A stretch of 64,000 bases of DNA. Origin: Xanthobacteraceae bacterium (GTDB taxonomy: Bacteria; Pseudomonadota; Alphaproteobacteria; Rhizobiales; Xanthobacteraceae). Location: the NCBI GenBank assembly GCA_030038995.1, contig JASHQS010000115.1, positions 39,826 through 103,825 on the forward strand, written 5' to 3'. A program made the translations under genes and the position numbers. The notes beneath the pieces were generated by a model. It did not search any database and was not told the origin of the DNA. It saw nothing but the letters and a program-made list of their open reading frames with translations. Shown here piece after piece: positions 10,230-19,337 of the stretch. How positions within the stretch are numbered: position 1 is the stretch's first letter; each line of letters starts with the position of its first letter.

Positions 10230-11033
10230 TTGGCCATGGATGCTGTAGTTCACCGCGGCAGCCCGCTTGCTCCCGGACACCTGCAAAGCGTCGTCGACAA
10301 GGTGCGCCGCGAGGGCTACGTCCATTTGCCGGGTGTCTTCGATGTCGCGGAGGTCGACGAACTGCGCGAGCACGTCGACCGGATCTTCGACGAGCAGGCC
10401 GATAGCGGACGCATCCTCGAGGGATGGGCGGCCGTGCGGCTGTTCGAAGTGGATCAGCTATTCCGCGACATCATCGTGCGAGAGCCGATTATCGGCATCG
10501 CCGAAGCCCTATGCGGCCGCACCTGCCGGCTCATTGCCGACTCGCTGTTGCGCAACCCGCCGGGAGTCGCAGTGAGCAATTGGCACGTCGACGATACAGT
10601 CTATTTTCCGCTTCCCGAAGGCGCGCCGCGGCACGATCCGCGGCTGCTCCCGGTCGTCCATTTGAATGTGGCGATACCGCTGACGGATATTCCCTCGGTC
10701 GAATACGGCCCGACTCAACTTGTTCCAGGAAGCCACCGTTCCGGCAGCGATCCGAACGACGCTGATCAGCCGACTTTCGAAGGGCATGGCGCGGTGTCCA
10801 TGATCAGCAAGCGCGGCGACATCTACATGCATAGCAACCAAGTATGGCATCGCGGCGCCCCCAACGAATCCGACCGAACGCGCTATTTCTTTCAACTCAT
10901 ATACGGACCTGCCTGGGTAGCGCAGCGCTTCTACACCGACATCAACTATGCGATTCCAGATCACGTCCTCGACGGTGCCGACGAGCAACTGCTCCGCGTG
11001 CTCGGCAAGCCGATCCTTGGTGTCGGCAGCTGA
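10230..11033 (+). CDS. PhyH-family Fe(II)/2OG oxygenase 4 (divergent subtype)
   Basis: VRREGYVHLPGVFDVAEVDELREHVDRIF, WHVDDTVYF (HxD), GPTQLVPGSHRSG, MHSNQVWHRGAPN. Confidence 0.87.
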   Translation: MAMDAVVHRGSPLAPGHLQSVVDKVRREGYVHLPGVFDVAEVDELREHVDRIFDEQADSGRILEGWAAVRLFEVDQLFRDIIVREPIIGIAEALCGRTCRLIADSLLRNPPGVAVSNWHVDDTVYFPLPEGAPRHDPRLLPVVHLNVAIPLTDIPSVEYGPTQLVPGSHRSGSDPNDADQPTFEGHGAVSMISKRGDIYMHSNQVWHRGAPNESDRTRYFFQLIYGPAWVAQRFYTDINYAIPDHVLDGADEQLLRVLGKPILGVGS

Positions 11034-11084
11034 TCGCCAGTCCTTGCCTGGAAGGGCCGCAGGCTTGCGTCGAAGCCTTCGCCG

Positions 11085-11909
11085 TCAGCCGAGCTCGACC
11101 GGGCCGTCCACGAATTCCGCCCACAGCGGATTGTATCCGTAGCGGTCGATACCGCGCATCAGCCGCACGTGCAGCTTTGGCCAGACCGACCGATCGCAAG
11201 CGACGTCGGTGCGGGCATAGTGGATCGATACCCCGGTGCGCCGGCGCCCGGACGGGTTCGGGCCCGAACCATGAACCAGGAGATCGTGATGAAACGACAC
11301 GCTTCCCGCCGGGAGTTCGTTGTACGCGGTGGTCGCGTTGCGCGGATCGAAGGCGCTCGTTCGGATCGATGAAATTTCGCTGATGCCTTCGTCCTCGAGT
11401 CCCGCGACCGGGACGCTTTCGTGTTCAAGCTCGCCGCCGCGGTGCGAGCCCGCCACGTAGGCGAAGGCGCCGTTGGCGATGTCGGCGTCGTCAATCGCCA
11501 CCCAGGCGGTCAGCGTCACCGGCGCCTCGCGCGGATGCCGCGAAGGCTCGGCGTAGCGGAACGGAAAATGCGGCCGATCCTGATGCCAGCTATAGCCGAC
11601 GTGACCGGGCCCTTTGCTGATCACGTGGGTGCCCCAGAGATAGAAGTCTGGTCCGAGAATATCTTCGACGACATCGAGAATAGCCGGATGCGCGGCGATC
11701 TCGAACAATGGAGAAAGGTAGCGCTCCTGACAGAATGTATTCGCAGACAGAGGCGCGCCGCCAAGGCGGCGCGAAACGTCTTCGATACGTTGGCGATTCA
11801 TCTCGACTTCGGCCGGCGAGGCAAACGGCATCGCCACCAGACCGGCATCGAAAAATTGGGCGATCTGCGCCGCGTTCAGCCGTTTCAGCGGCGCGTCGGT
11901 CAATCGCAC
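11085..11909 (-). CDS. PhyH-family Fe(II)/2OG oxygenase 5
   Basis: WHQDRPHFP, FHHDLLVHGSGPN, WPKLHVRLMRGIDRY. Confidence 0.88.
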   Translation of the reverse strand: MRLTDAPLKRLNAAQIAQFFDAGLVAMPFASPAEVEMNRQRIEDVSRRLGGAPLSANTFCQERYLSPLFEIAAHPAILDVVEDILGPDFYLWGTHVISKGPGHVGYSWHQDRPHFPFRYAEPSRHPREAPVTLTAWVAIDDADIANGAFAYVAGSHRGGELEHESVPVAGLEDEGISEISSIRTSAFDPRNATTAYNELPAGSVSFHHDLLVHGSGPNPSGRRRTGVSIHYARTDVACDRSVWPKLHVRLMRGIDRYGYNPLWAEFVDGPVELG

Positions 11910-11962
11910 GTCGTCCTCCCGGCGGACATTGGGTTCGTCACGACCGGCCTATCGCCCGCTCA

Positions 11963-13066
11963 TCACTCCGCATCGAGGATCCGGCCGAAGTCGGTTACCG
12001 GCTCACGGTGAAAACCAATCGACATGGTCGTATCGAGCGCCCGTACTGTATGGTACCAGCCGCGCGGAATGATCAGCAGTTCACCTGGATGCAGCGTGAA
12101 GCTGGTCTCGACGGCATTTGCAAAGAGAGGAAATTTCGCAAGGTCGGGCTCCCACGGGTTGACCCAGCAGGGTTGGTCGCGATTGTAGCTCTTGCGAACG
12201 TACATAAACGGCGTCTGATCGGGAGAATACATCTTGAATTCCTTGCGACCGATCAGTTGCCCGAGGAACGCGTCGCCGCTGTCGCGGTGCAGCAAGGTCG
12301 AGATGCGGCCGGGACCGGATCCCAGCCACAATTGCGCCGGACCGAATGATGCGGGATCGAAGAAAGGCGGCGGGAAAAAGCCGCATAGTTCGGCCGGCAA
12401 GCTGGACCCGATCGTGTAGGGTGGCGCCTGCCCATCATCATCGGCCAGGTGAGCGCAAAACTCGCCCAGCGTCGAAATGCCCAGCGTGCTCTGCACGCGG
12501 ACATCGCCAAAGTGCTGCGCCAGCGTCGCGATCGTCCAGCCAAACGCCTCGTCCCAGCCCTCCAGGCCGCCCTGCACGATGATCGGAATAGCTTGCTCGA
12601 TCATCGTGGCGACTTCGCCGGCGCTCGGTCTCGTCATCCGCCGGGGCTCGGCGACGCGCGGCAGCAGAGCCGCGCGCTGCTCCGCAAGTGCAAAGCGCGC
12701 CCCGGCGTCGCGGTTCGGCAGCTTCGTCATCTGCGCCAGCATGCCGAGAATCTCGATGTCGCCTTCGGCAACGATTTGATCCAGATTAACTTGGTCGCGA
12801 AAATCCAGATTGTCGCCGACGGCCAGTTCGTGCGCCACGGCCGCGCTCATATGCACGTGCGCGGATGGCGTCGCGGCGCGGCCCTCGACATAGCGCATGT
12901 CGTCGCCCTCCACGACGAGATAGAACTCGCCGCCAGGGCCATCGATCTCAAACTGGCACACACCTTCGACCTTGGCAGGATTCTCAAATCCGAGCAGCAG
13001 ACGCTCGAATAACATGCGGCCGACCGATTCCTGGTTCTGCCGTCGCGCCGATACGGTTTGCATCAT
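11963..13066 (-). CDS. SCP2-like + JmjC/cupin Fe(II)/2OG oxygenase
   Basis: N-term VCQFEIDGPGGEFYLVVEGDDMRYVEG...HVHMSAAVAHELAVG...VAEGDIEILGMLAQM (SCP2-like); C-term LLHRDSGDAFLGQLIGRKEFKMYSPDQ...HPGELLIIPRGWYHTVRALDTTMSIGFH (JmjC/cupin_8). Confidence 0.75.
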   Translation of the reverse strand: MMQTVSARRQNQESVGRMLFERLLLGFENPAKVEGVCQFEIDGPGGEFYLVVEGDDMRYVEGRAATPSAHVHMSAAVAHELAVGDNLDFRDQVNLDQIVAEGDIEILGMLAQMTKLPNRDAGARFALAEQRAALLPRVAEPRRMTRPSAGEVATMIEQAIPIIVQGGLEGWDEAFGWTIATLAQHFGDVRVQSTLGISTLGEFCAHLADDDGQAPPYTIGSSLPAELCGFFPPPFFDPASFGPAQLWLGSGPGRISTLLHRDSGDAFLGQLIGRKEFKMYSPDQTPFMYVRKSYNRDQPCWVNPWEPDLAKFPLFANAVETSFTLHPGELLIIPRGWYHTVRALDTTMSIGFHREPVTDFGRILDAE

Positions 13067-14410
13067 CTATGCCCCGGGCTGTTTCACGGACGACAAGTGC
13101 GACAACGCCTGCACCCAATCGCGTTTCAGGTCGATCGGCTCCACGTTGCGCACCGTCGGCCGCAGATTGGCGAACAGTGTCGCGAGATCTAGTGCAGCAA
13201 GCTCGTCAGGCAACTGCTTCAACAGAGCCCCGGCTTCGGCTGCCGCCGCGGCCGCGCGGGCGGGATCGCTCGCGCCGGTGCCGCTCGCCAAAGCGCGCCA
13301 CCTGACGTCGCCAATGAGATGCGAACGCAGCGCGGTCGCCAGCACATCGGCCCAGCATGGCTGATCGTAAGTGAAATTGAGCGACAGCGATTCGGCGATT
13401 GCGGTCGTTTGATGCCAGTGGCCGCGCGGCAGAAAAAGCAAGCCACCGGCGTGCAGCGTGACCTCGAAATGATCGTCGGGAACGCGTTCGGGAAACGGCC
13501 TCTCCATCTGCGGCAGCAGTTCGGGATGCAGATTGCCGCCGAGCCGATGACCCGCCGTCGGTTCAGCCACTGCGTCGTTGAGCGCGATTTTCCACCGCTT
13601 CGAGCCCGCCAGCTGAATCGCAAAATTCGCATTTTCGTCGAAATGAGTATTAAACCCGCTGCCGACCGGCGTAGCGTACACCATGCAGCGGCCCCACGTG
13701 GTGGCCGGCAGCGCCAGGTCATTCTGCACGGCCTTCATCCACGCATGCAAATCTGGAAAATACAGATCGACGGAGTCGAACACCAAGGTGAAGCCGCGCG
13801 AATAAAGCTCCGCCGCCGCTTGCGCACTCACATGCGGGGAAACCTGATCAGGCTCGCCGGGCGGAAACACGCGAACGGTTCCTCGCCAGTGCTCGAGCAG
13901 CGCAGAGACGTTGCTCAACGGGGCAACTGATTGCAGGGTTCTCAGCCGTGCCTGCGCCGGAGGAACGACAAGGTGCCGGCCCGGCCAGTGACGTTCCAGG
14001 AACGCCGCCGCCGGATATGGCGTCAGCAGCGTCTCCAGGCGCGGCACCGGCGGCGAGGTCAGGGCGGCAAAGAGCGGCAGCAGTCCTGCGGCCTTTTGCA
14101 GATCGCCGGACACCTGGACGCGTTGGCGGTAGAACAACTCTTCGAGATCGTCGTCGCGCCGCAGCACGGCGGCGAGGTCCTGGTCGCTCAGCGAGATAAC
14201 GCAGTCGGGGTCGTCCGTCGCGCCGTGCTGGCAGAGGGCCGGGGTGCAACTCAAGTCGACGGTCCAGCAACCGCCGGCCTCGCCGCGGATGTCGAACACG
14301 AACTTGCCGGCGATGTCGCAAGGTTGGACGGCAAGATATGCCGGTAGCTGTTCGGTGAAAAACGTGTGCGGCGTGGAATGCGCAAGCGGTCGACCTGCAG
14401 ACAAAGTCAC
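13067..14410 (-). CDS. SCP2-like + JmjC/cupin_4 (ROXA-type) Fe(II)/2OG oxygenase
   Basis: N-term GKFVFDIRGEAGGCWTVDLSCTPALC...DPDCVISLSDQDLAAVL...RVQVSGDLQKAAGLLPLF (SCP2-like); C-term NTHFDENANFAIQLAGSKRWKI...LLFLPRGHWHQTTAIAESLSLNFTYDQP. Confidence 0.75.
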   Translation of the reverse strand: MTLSAGRPLAHSTPHTFFTEQLPAYLAVQPCDIAGKFVFDIRGEAGGCWTVDLSCTPALCQHGATDDPDCVISLSDQDLAAVLRRDDDLEELFYRQRVQVSGDLQKAAGLLPLFAALTSPPVPRLETLLTPYPAAAFLERHWPGRHLVVPPAQARLRTLQSVAPLSNVSALLEHWRGTVRVFPPGEPDQVSPHVSAQAAAELYSRGFTLVFDSVDLYFPDLHAWMKAVQNDLALPATTWGRCMVYATPVGSGFNTHFDENANFAIQLAGSKRWKIALNDAVAEPTAGHRLGGNLHPELLPQMERPFPERVPDDHFEVTLHAGGLLFLPRGHWHQTTAIAESLSLNFTYDQPCWADVLATALRSHLIGDVRWRALASGTGASDPARAAAAAAEAGALLKQLPDELAALDLATLFANLRPTVRNVEPIDLKRDWVQALSHLSSVKQPGA

Positions 14411-14707
14411 GACGGCGCCTCCTCTTCTTCAGGTGTCGTCCGGACCGCGCCGGTTCAGTCGGCGGTTCAGCCAAGTCTCGTCAAACTGCCGATGAACCTG
14501 TGATGGTATTATTATCCCCTTTCGATGTATGATCAAGTGATGGTACGCTGCCAGTAATGGTTGACGAGCCGGCTTGGCGAACGTTGCGGCGCCGCTAAGC
14601 CGGTAAGATGGCGCGCGACGCAATGCCAACAAGAAGACCTGATCGAGTTTTCTGTGGCGATCGTGGGCTTTTGAGGCGCGAGTGAACCCGGGAAGGGGGG
14701 CACGCTC
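14411..14707. promoter_or_regulatory. divergent intergenic region with locally AT-richer core
   Basis: Lies between divergently transcribed genes (start 14410 minus, 14708 plus); AT-rich tract gatggtattattatcccctttcgatgtatgatcaagtgatggta. Confidence 0.35.
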
Positions 14708-16318
14708 TTGGCAGATCAGCCAGTCTACTTGCGCAATAATGTCTGCGTAATGCCGCTGGTGGCGCGGTGGCATGCGACCGAACAGTTGATTCCGCCGGTT
14801 CAAGCGGCGCTGAATCTGAAGAACGTCCAGCTCGAATTGTTGCGGTCCTACCTGGCAAGTCCCGAGTACCATTGGCAGGCTGCACGAACACCCGCGCTTA
14901 TCGGCGGCCCCTGGGTCGACATCGAGCCGGCGAAATCCGCAATAGTCGAGCAATTTCTTACGGCAACGGAGCGCGATCATAAAGATCGGCTCGCGTTCGC
15001 ACGCGACATCGAAGCGTTGGATCGCTTGCTGCGCGACCATGCCAAGGGCGGCGGTCTCATCGGCCTGTACGGAAAAGTGCCAGCCAGTCTGCGGGGTTAT
15101 GTCGAGCTGGCCTACGACGCCTCCCATCAGCCGCTGGCACGTTATTGCGAGCCGCTGCTCTATCGCAGCCCGTATTACGACGCCTCTTTGCAGAGCATCG
15201 CGCTGAGACTGATCGAATCGGATCATCGCGCCGCCCAGTTCACGACTCCATTTCTGGAAAGCGAGGACGCGCTCCACTTGCCGCTGCGCTTCTGCGATGA
15301 CGCGGTCGACGAGTTGTTCGCCCTGAAAACGCAAGGCGGTCGCTTTGCCGAGACATGCGAACGGCTGGATCTTTCGGGCCGCGAGCGGGACAAGCTTCGC
15401 ACGCTCGTCATGACCGACGGACCTTCGCCCTATAGGCGGCCCGATATTGCCGGTGTGCGGATACGCTACTTCGGCCACGCCTGCGTTCTATTTGAAACAA
15501 AGGACGTCAGCGTGCTGATCGATCCGGTCGTCAGCTATGACTATCCGGGTGGTCCGCCGCGCTTCACGCATCGCGATCTGCCCGATCGCATCGATTTCGC
15601 CGCGATAACGCACTTCCACAAGGACCACCTCAATTTCGAGACTTTGCTGCCGCTGCGCTGCCGAATCCAGAACGTCATTGTTCCGAAGAACGGCGGCGGG
15701 TCCGTGCAGGATCCGTCGTTCCGGTTGGCTCTGAAAGCGATCGGATTTGACGACGTGATCGAGCTCGATCGGCTCGAAGCGCTGCCGCTTCCGGGGGGCG
15801 AACTCGTCGCCTTGCCATTCCTCGGCGAACATGCGGACCTCGACATACAGAGCAAGTCCGCATACCTGATCCGCCTCGCCGGCCACGCGATATTGTGCGC
15901 CGCCGATTCGGCCAATATCGAGCCGATGCTCTACCGCCACCTCCATCGCGACATCGGCGATATCGACATCCTGTTCATGGGAATGGAGTGCGTCGGTGCA
16001 CCCTTGAGCACGACCTATGGCGGCATCCTGCTGCGCCCGCTTGCCCGCGGATTTGATCAAGAACGCAGAACCACGGGTTCGGATTACGCCGGCGCGCTGG
16101 GCATAATCGAAGAGCTCAATCCGAAGCACGTTTACGTATACGCGATGGGGCTTGAGCCATGGCTCGGTCACGTGTTGCCGATCGATTCCAACCGCGATGC
16201 GTTGGGCGTCACGGAATCCGATCGGCTGGTCAAGGCGTGCCGCCAACGGGGTATCGTGGCGGATCGGCCGTTTTGTGCGATGGAGCTTGTTCTGTCGCCG
16301 CAACGCAAAGGGCATTGA
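14708..16318 (+). CDS. CmlA-like diiron oxygenase (metallo-beta-lactamase-fold, putative beta-hydroxylase of PCP-bound amino acid)
   Basis: 536 aa: ~250-aa N-terminal domain plus MBL fold RYFGHACVLFETKDVSVLIDPVVSYDYPGG...ITHFHKDHLNFE...FLGEHADL...ILCAADSANIEPM. Counted candidate ligands H302, H304, D306, H307, E374, D400 keep the spacing I recall for CmlA (H305, H307, D309, H310, E377, D403), to be verified. TTG start. Confidence 0.72.
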   Translation: MADQPVYLRNNVCVMPLVARWHATEQLIPPVQAALNLKNVQLELLRSYLASPEYHWQAARTPALIGGPWVDIEPAKSAIVEQFLTATERDHKDRLAFARDIEALDRLLRDHAKGGGLIGLYGKVPASLRGYVELAYDASHQPLARYCEPLLYRSPYYDASLQSIALRLIESDHRAAQFTTPFLESEDALHLPLRFCDDAVDELFALKTQGGRFAETCERLDLSGRERDKLRTLVMTDGPSPYRRPDIAGVRIRYFGHACVLFETKDVSVLIDPVVSYDYPGGPPRFTHRDLPDRIDFAAITHFHKDHLNFETLLPLRCRIQNVIVPKNGGGSVQDPSFRLALKAIGFDDVIELDRLEALPLPGGELVALPFLGEHADLDIQSKSAYLIRLAGHAILCAADSANIEPMLYRHLHRDIGDIDILFMGMECVGAPLSTTYGGILLRPLARGFDQERRTTGSDYAGALGIIEELNPKHVYVYAMGLEPWLGHVLPIDSNRDALGVTESDRLVKACRQRGIVADRPFCAMELVLSPQRKGH

Positions 16319-16319
16319 T

Positions 16320-17300
16320 ATGGGTGGATATAAAATCGGCTTGTGGCTTCCTACCCGGGCAAGTCTCTCGACGATCTCCATCGCGACGCCCGGCATGTGG
16401 CTGGAGGAAATGAAGGCAAGCTTCACCACTGCGCTGGCAAGGATACCGAATGTAACAGTGATCGATGGTCTCGATTTCCGCGAGGCTCGCATCCACAACG
16501 GAAGCATCATCGTCGACGAAGTCGATTTTGCCGATCTCGACCTGTTTTTCTGGTTCGGCGAGATAGATCGAGCATATGACAGCTTTCATATCAGCGTGTT
16601 GGACGCCATCGGCCAGAAGACGATCGTAATAAACGATGCCGTCGGACTGCGAATCGCGCTGGACAAGCTCGCGACCCAACTTCAATTGAGCTGCAACGGC
16701 ATTCCGGTTCCCGAATTTTTTGCGGTAACGCGCCGCAACATAGAGTGCATGAAAGGACCGATCAGCCGAAAGCCGTATCTGCTGAAACCGCGCCTGGGTA
16801 CATTCGGCATCGGAATAACGATGATCACCAGCTATGATCAGCTGGTCGACATAGTGGATTACTCGGAAGCCGATGTTCATTTCATCGAAGAGTACATCGA
16901 GAGCACGCCGGAGGATTTCATCGGCATCAACGTGGTGGGCGGAAACATAGTTTCGAGCTACGGCAAGGAACGGTCCAAGTTCGCAGGATGGAAAGTATTT
17001 GACCGCGGCCGCCGCGGCGGCGGAATGGTCGATAAGACGCCATCGCCGGAACAGGCGCAAATAGCCATCGACGTTTATCGCGCCACCAAGCTTGATCTGC
17101 TCGGCGTCGACATCGTCAAATCGAGGGGCGGGCGGAATTTCGTGGTAGACGTCAATTCCTTCCCGGGGCTATATCCGACGTCCACTCGCTCGGCCAAGGA
17201 CATTGCAGAGATCGTGGTCGAGCTGATCGCGCAGAAACTTGGACATTCGTTCGAGGCGCACGGCGCTTTCGACCGGCAGACCGCCGGAATGATTGCATAG
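16320..17300 (+). CDS. ATP-grasp (RimK-like) ligase
   Basis: ATG at 16320 in the frame of the 16152 ORF. KIGLWLPTRASLSTI...KTIVINDAVGLRIALDKLATQLQL...KPYLLKPRLGTFGIGITMI...FIEEYI...LDLLGVDIVKSRGGRNFVVDVNSFPG. Confidence 0.75.
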   Translation: MGGYKIGLWLPTRASLSTISIATPGMWLEEMKASFTTALARIPNVTVIDGLDFREARIHNGSIIVDEVDFADLDLFFWFGEIDRAYDSFHISVLDAIGQKTIVINDAVGLRIALDKLATQLQLSCNGIPVPEFFAVTRRNIECMKGPISRKPYLLKPRLGTFGIGITMITSYDQLVDIVDYSEADVHFIEEYIESTPEDFIGINVVGGNIVSSYGKERSKFAGWKVFDRGRRGGGMVDKTPSPEQAQIAIDVYRATKLDLLGVDIVKSRGGRNFVVDVNSFPGLYPTSTRSAKDIAEIVVELIAQKLGHSFEAHGAFDRQTAGMIA

Positions 17301-17307
17301 GCTGGCG

Positions 17308-17679
17308 ATGCGTTATGCGCTGAAGGACCTGCCGGTCGTCTTCGCCGAACTCGGCATCGTCACACGTGAGGCGGCGTTGGGAGATTTCGATGTCTCGTAC
17401 GAGATGCTTCCAGCAAACCTGGATCTGGCGCCCCTGTTCCGCGGCCTCCCGGATGACCTCTGTCAGTGCGCGCACTGGGGTTATCTGCTGCGCGGGCGCG
17501 TACGCGTGAAGTATCGCGATCGGGAAGAGATCATCCAAGCGGGTGACTGCTTCTACATGGAGCCGGGACACCTGCCGGTTTTCGAGGAAAATTCCGAATG
17601 GATCGTGTTCAGTCCGCGCGGCCAACATCGGATGACCGCGGATGCGGTTCGGCGCAACAGGGCGATGCAGCGCCGGTAG
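17308..17679 (+). CDS. small cupin-domain protein
   Basis: CAHWGYLLRGRVRVKYRDREEIIQAGDCFYMEPGHLPVFEENSEWIVFSP; alternative TTG start at 17293. Confidence 0.65.
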   Translation: MRYALKDLPVVFAELGIVTREAALGDFDVSYEMLPANLDLAPLFRGLPDDLCQCAHWGYLLRGRVRVKYRDREEIIQAGDCFYMEPGHLPVFEENSEWIVFSPRGQHRMTADAVRRNRAMQRR

Positions 17680-19286
17680 AACTCGCGCCAATATCGGCTC
17701 CGCGCTCGTCCGGCCTGGCCGCGGCGTTGGAGCAGTGGTCGGCGCTCCTCGGGCCTGCGCAGGTCTTGACCGAAGCGGCCGCATTGGCCGCGGCGCAGAC
17801 CGCGACCTATCCAACGCATCAGCGCGTGTTGGCAATCGTGCGGCCCGGGACACGCGACGAGGTGCGCGCGTGCGTGCGGGTGGCGAACCTTCATGGAGTT
17901 GCGCTCTACCCGATCAGCACGGGCAAGAATTGGGGGTTCGGATCCCGCGTTCCCTGTTTTGACGGGACCGTCATTCTCGATCTCGGACGGCTCGACAGGA
18001 TCGTCGAACTCGATGAGGAACTCGCCTATGTCGTGGTCGAGCCGGGCGTAACCCAGCAGCAGCTTCACGAGTACCTGCAGCGCGAGACTGGCGGCCGCCT
18101 ATGGCTCGATGCCACGTCGTCGAGCGCGGCCTGCAGCCTGATCGGCAATCTGCTCGAGCGCGGTCATGGCGTCACGACGTATTGCGATCACGCCGCGCAG
18201 GCGGCCGACTACGAGGTGATCCTTCCGACCGGGGAGTGCATTCACACCGGCTATGGCGCCTTTGCAGACTCGGCCACGCGCGCCCTCGACGCCTGGGGGC
18301 TGGGTCCGTGTCTGACCGGTCTGTTCTCCCAATCGAGTTTCGGCATCATCACGAGAGCCACTATCTGGTTGATGCGCGCGCCCGAGCACGCCGAGGTGGC
18401 GTTCTTCACGGTGGACCGCCCGGACGCGTTCGAGAGGCTCGTCGACGAACTCCGTCCGCTCCGCCTCGACCGGCTTCTCAGATGCGGCCCGTTCTTTGGC
18501 AACATTTACCAGGCTCTGCAAAAAGTGACGAAATATCCCTGGGAATTGACCGGCGGCGCCGTCCCGCTGGCGACCGAGATTGCCTTGCAGCTCGGCAAGC
18601 AGCACCGCTTTGGTCTTTGGAACGGGTCGTTGGCATTGTACGGGACACATGATGAAGTCGCTGCGCAGAAGCAGCGCTTAATGCAAGTCCTGCGCAACAA
18701 CGCGCAATGGCATGCCTTTGTCGACAAACAGCCATCGAACCTCGACCAGACGTTCCCCGCATCCCGACACAGCGAAGTGCGCAGCGTGGTAGCGGGCTTC
18801 ACCGGCGCGATCGGCTCGACGGGGTTGCCGGCGGGCTACTGGCGCATGCGAACGCCGCCGGGCGGCCCTCGATGGGTCGATCTCGATCGCGACGGATGCG
18901 GGTTCAAGTTTTGGACTGCGACGACGCCGTTCCGCGGCCGCGATGCCGCGCGTGCTGCAGCGATCGCGACCGAGACCATTCTGCGTCACAATTTCGAGCC
19001 CAGCATCGGCATCTTACCGGTGCGCGAACGCGCGCTTCAGTTCCACATCGCATGCGCGTACGACCGTCAAGTCAGCGGCGAGGACGAAGCGGTCATGGCC
19101 TGCCATGAGGAATTGAGTGAGCGCCTCATGGATTGCGGCTATTACCCGACCCGGCTCGGCCCCGGATCGATGCATGCGCTGCAGCGCTGGGAGCCGGCGT
19201 ACAATCGGCTGCTGCAAACGTTGAAGCACGCGATAGACCCTAACGATATCATTGCGCCGGGTCGGTACCAGGCCGGTCCGCCGTGA
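17598..19286 (+). CDS. FAD-linked oxidase, vanillyl-alcohol oxidase/4-cresol dehydrogenase-like
   Basis: VLAIVRPGTRDEVRACVRVANLHGVALYPISTGKNWGFGSR...YVVVEPGVTQQQL...SQSSFGIITRATIWLM (FAD_binding_4 pattern). Confidence 0.82.
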   Translation: MDRVQSARPTSDDRGCGSAQQGDAAPVELAPISAPRSSGLAAALEQWSALLGPAQVLTEAAALAAAQTATYPTHQRVLAIVRPGTRDEVRACVRVANLHGVALYPISTGKNWGFGSRVPCFDGTVILDLGRLDRIVELDEELAYVVVEPGVTQQQLHEYLQRETGGRLWLDATSSSAACSLIGNLLERGHGVTTYCDHAAQAADYEVILPTGECIHTGYGAFADSATRALDAWGLGPCLTGLFSQSSFGIITRATIWLMRAPEHAEVAFFTVDRPDAFERLVDELRPLRLDRLLRCGPFFGNIYQALQKVTKYPWELTGGAVPLATEIALQLGKQHRFGLWNGSLALYGTHDEVAAQKQRLMQVLRNNAQWHAFVDKQPSNLDQTFPASRHSEVRSVVAGFTGAIGSTGLPAGYWRMRTPPGGPRWVDLDRDGCGFKFWTATTPFRGRDAARAAAIATETILRHNFEPSIGILPVRERALQFHIACAYDRQVSGEDEAVMACHEELSERLMDCGYYPTRLGPGSMHALQRWEPAYNRLLQTLKHAIDPNDIIAPGRYQAGPP

Positions 19287-19337
19287 CCGCACCAAGCGGC
19301 TTCCGCCGTGTGGCTGCGACAACCATCCGGATTTTCG

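Noticed and set aside
6777-11909. PhyH enzymes as Fe/2OG halogenases
   Set aside because: All five retain the Asp of HxD (WHQD/WHVD); halogenases of this class have Ala/Gly there.
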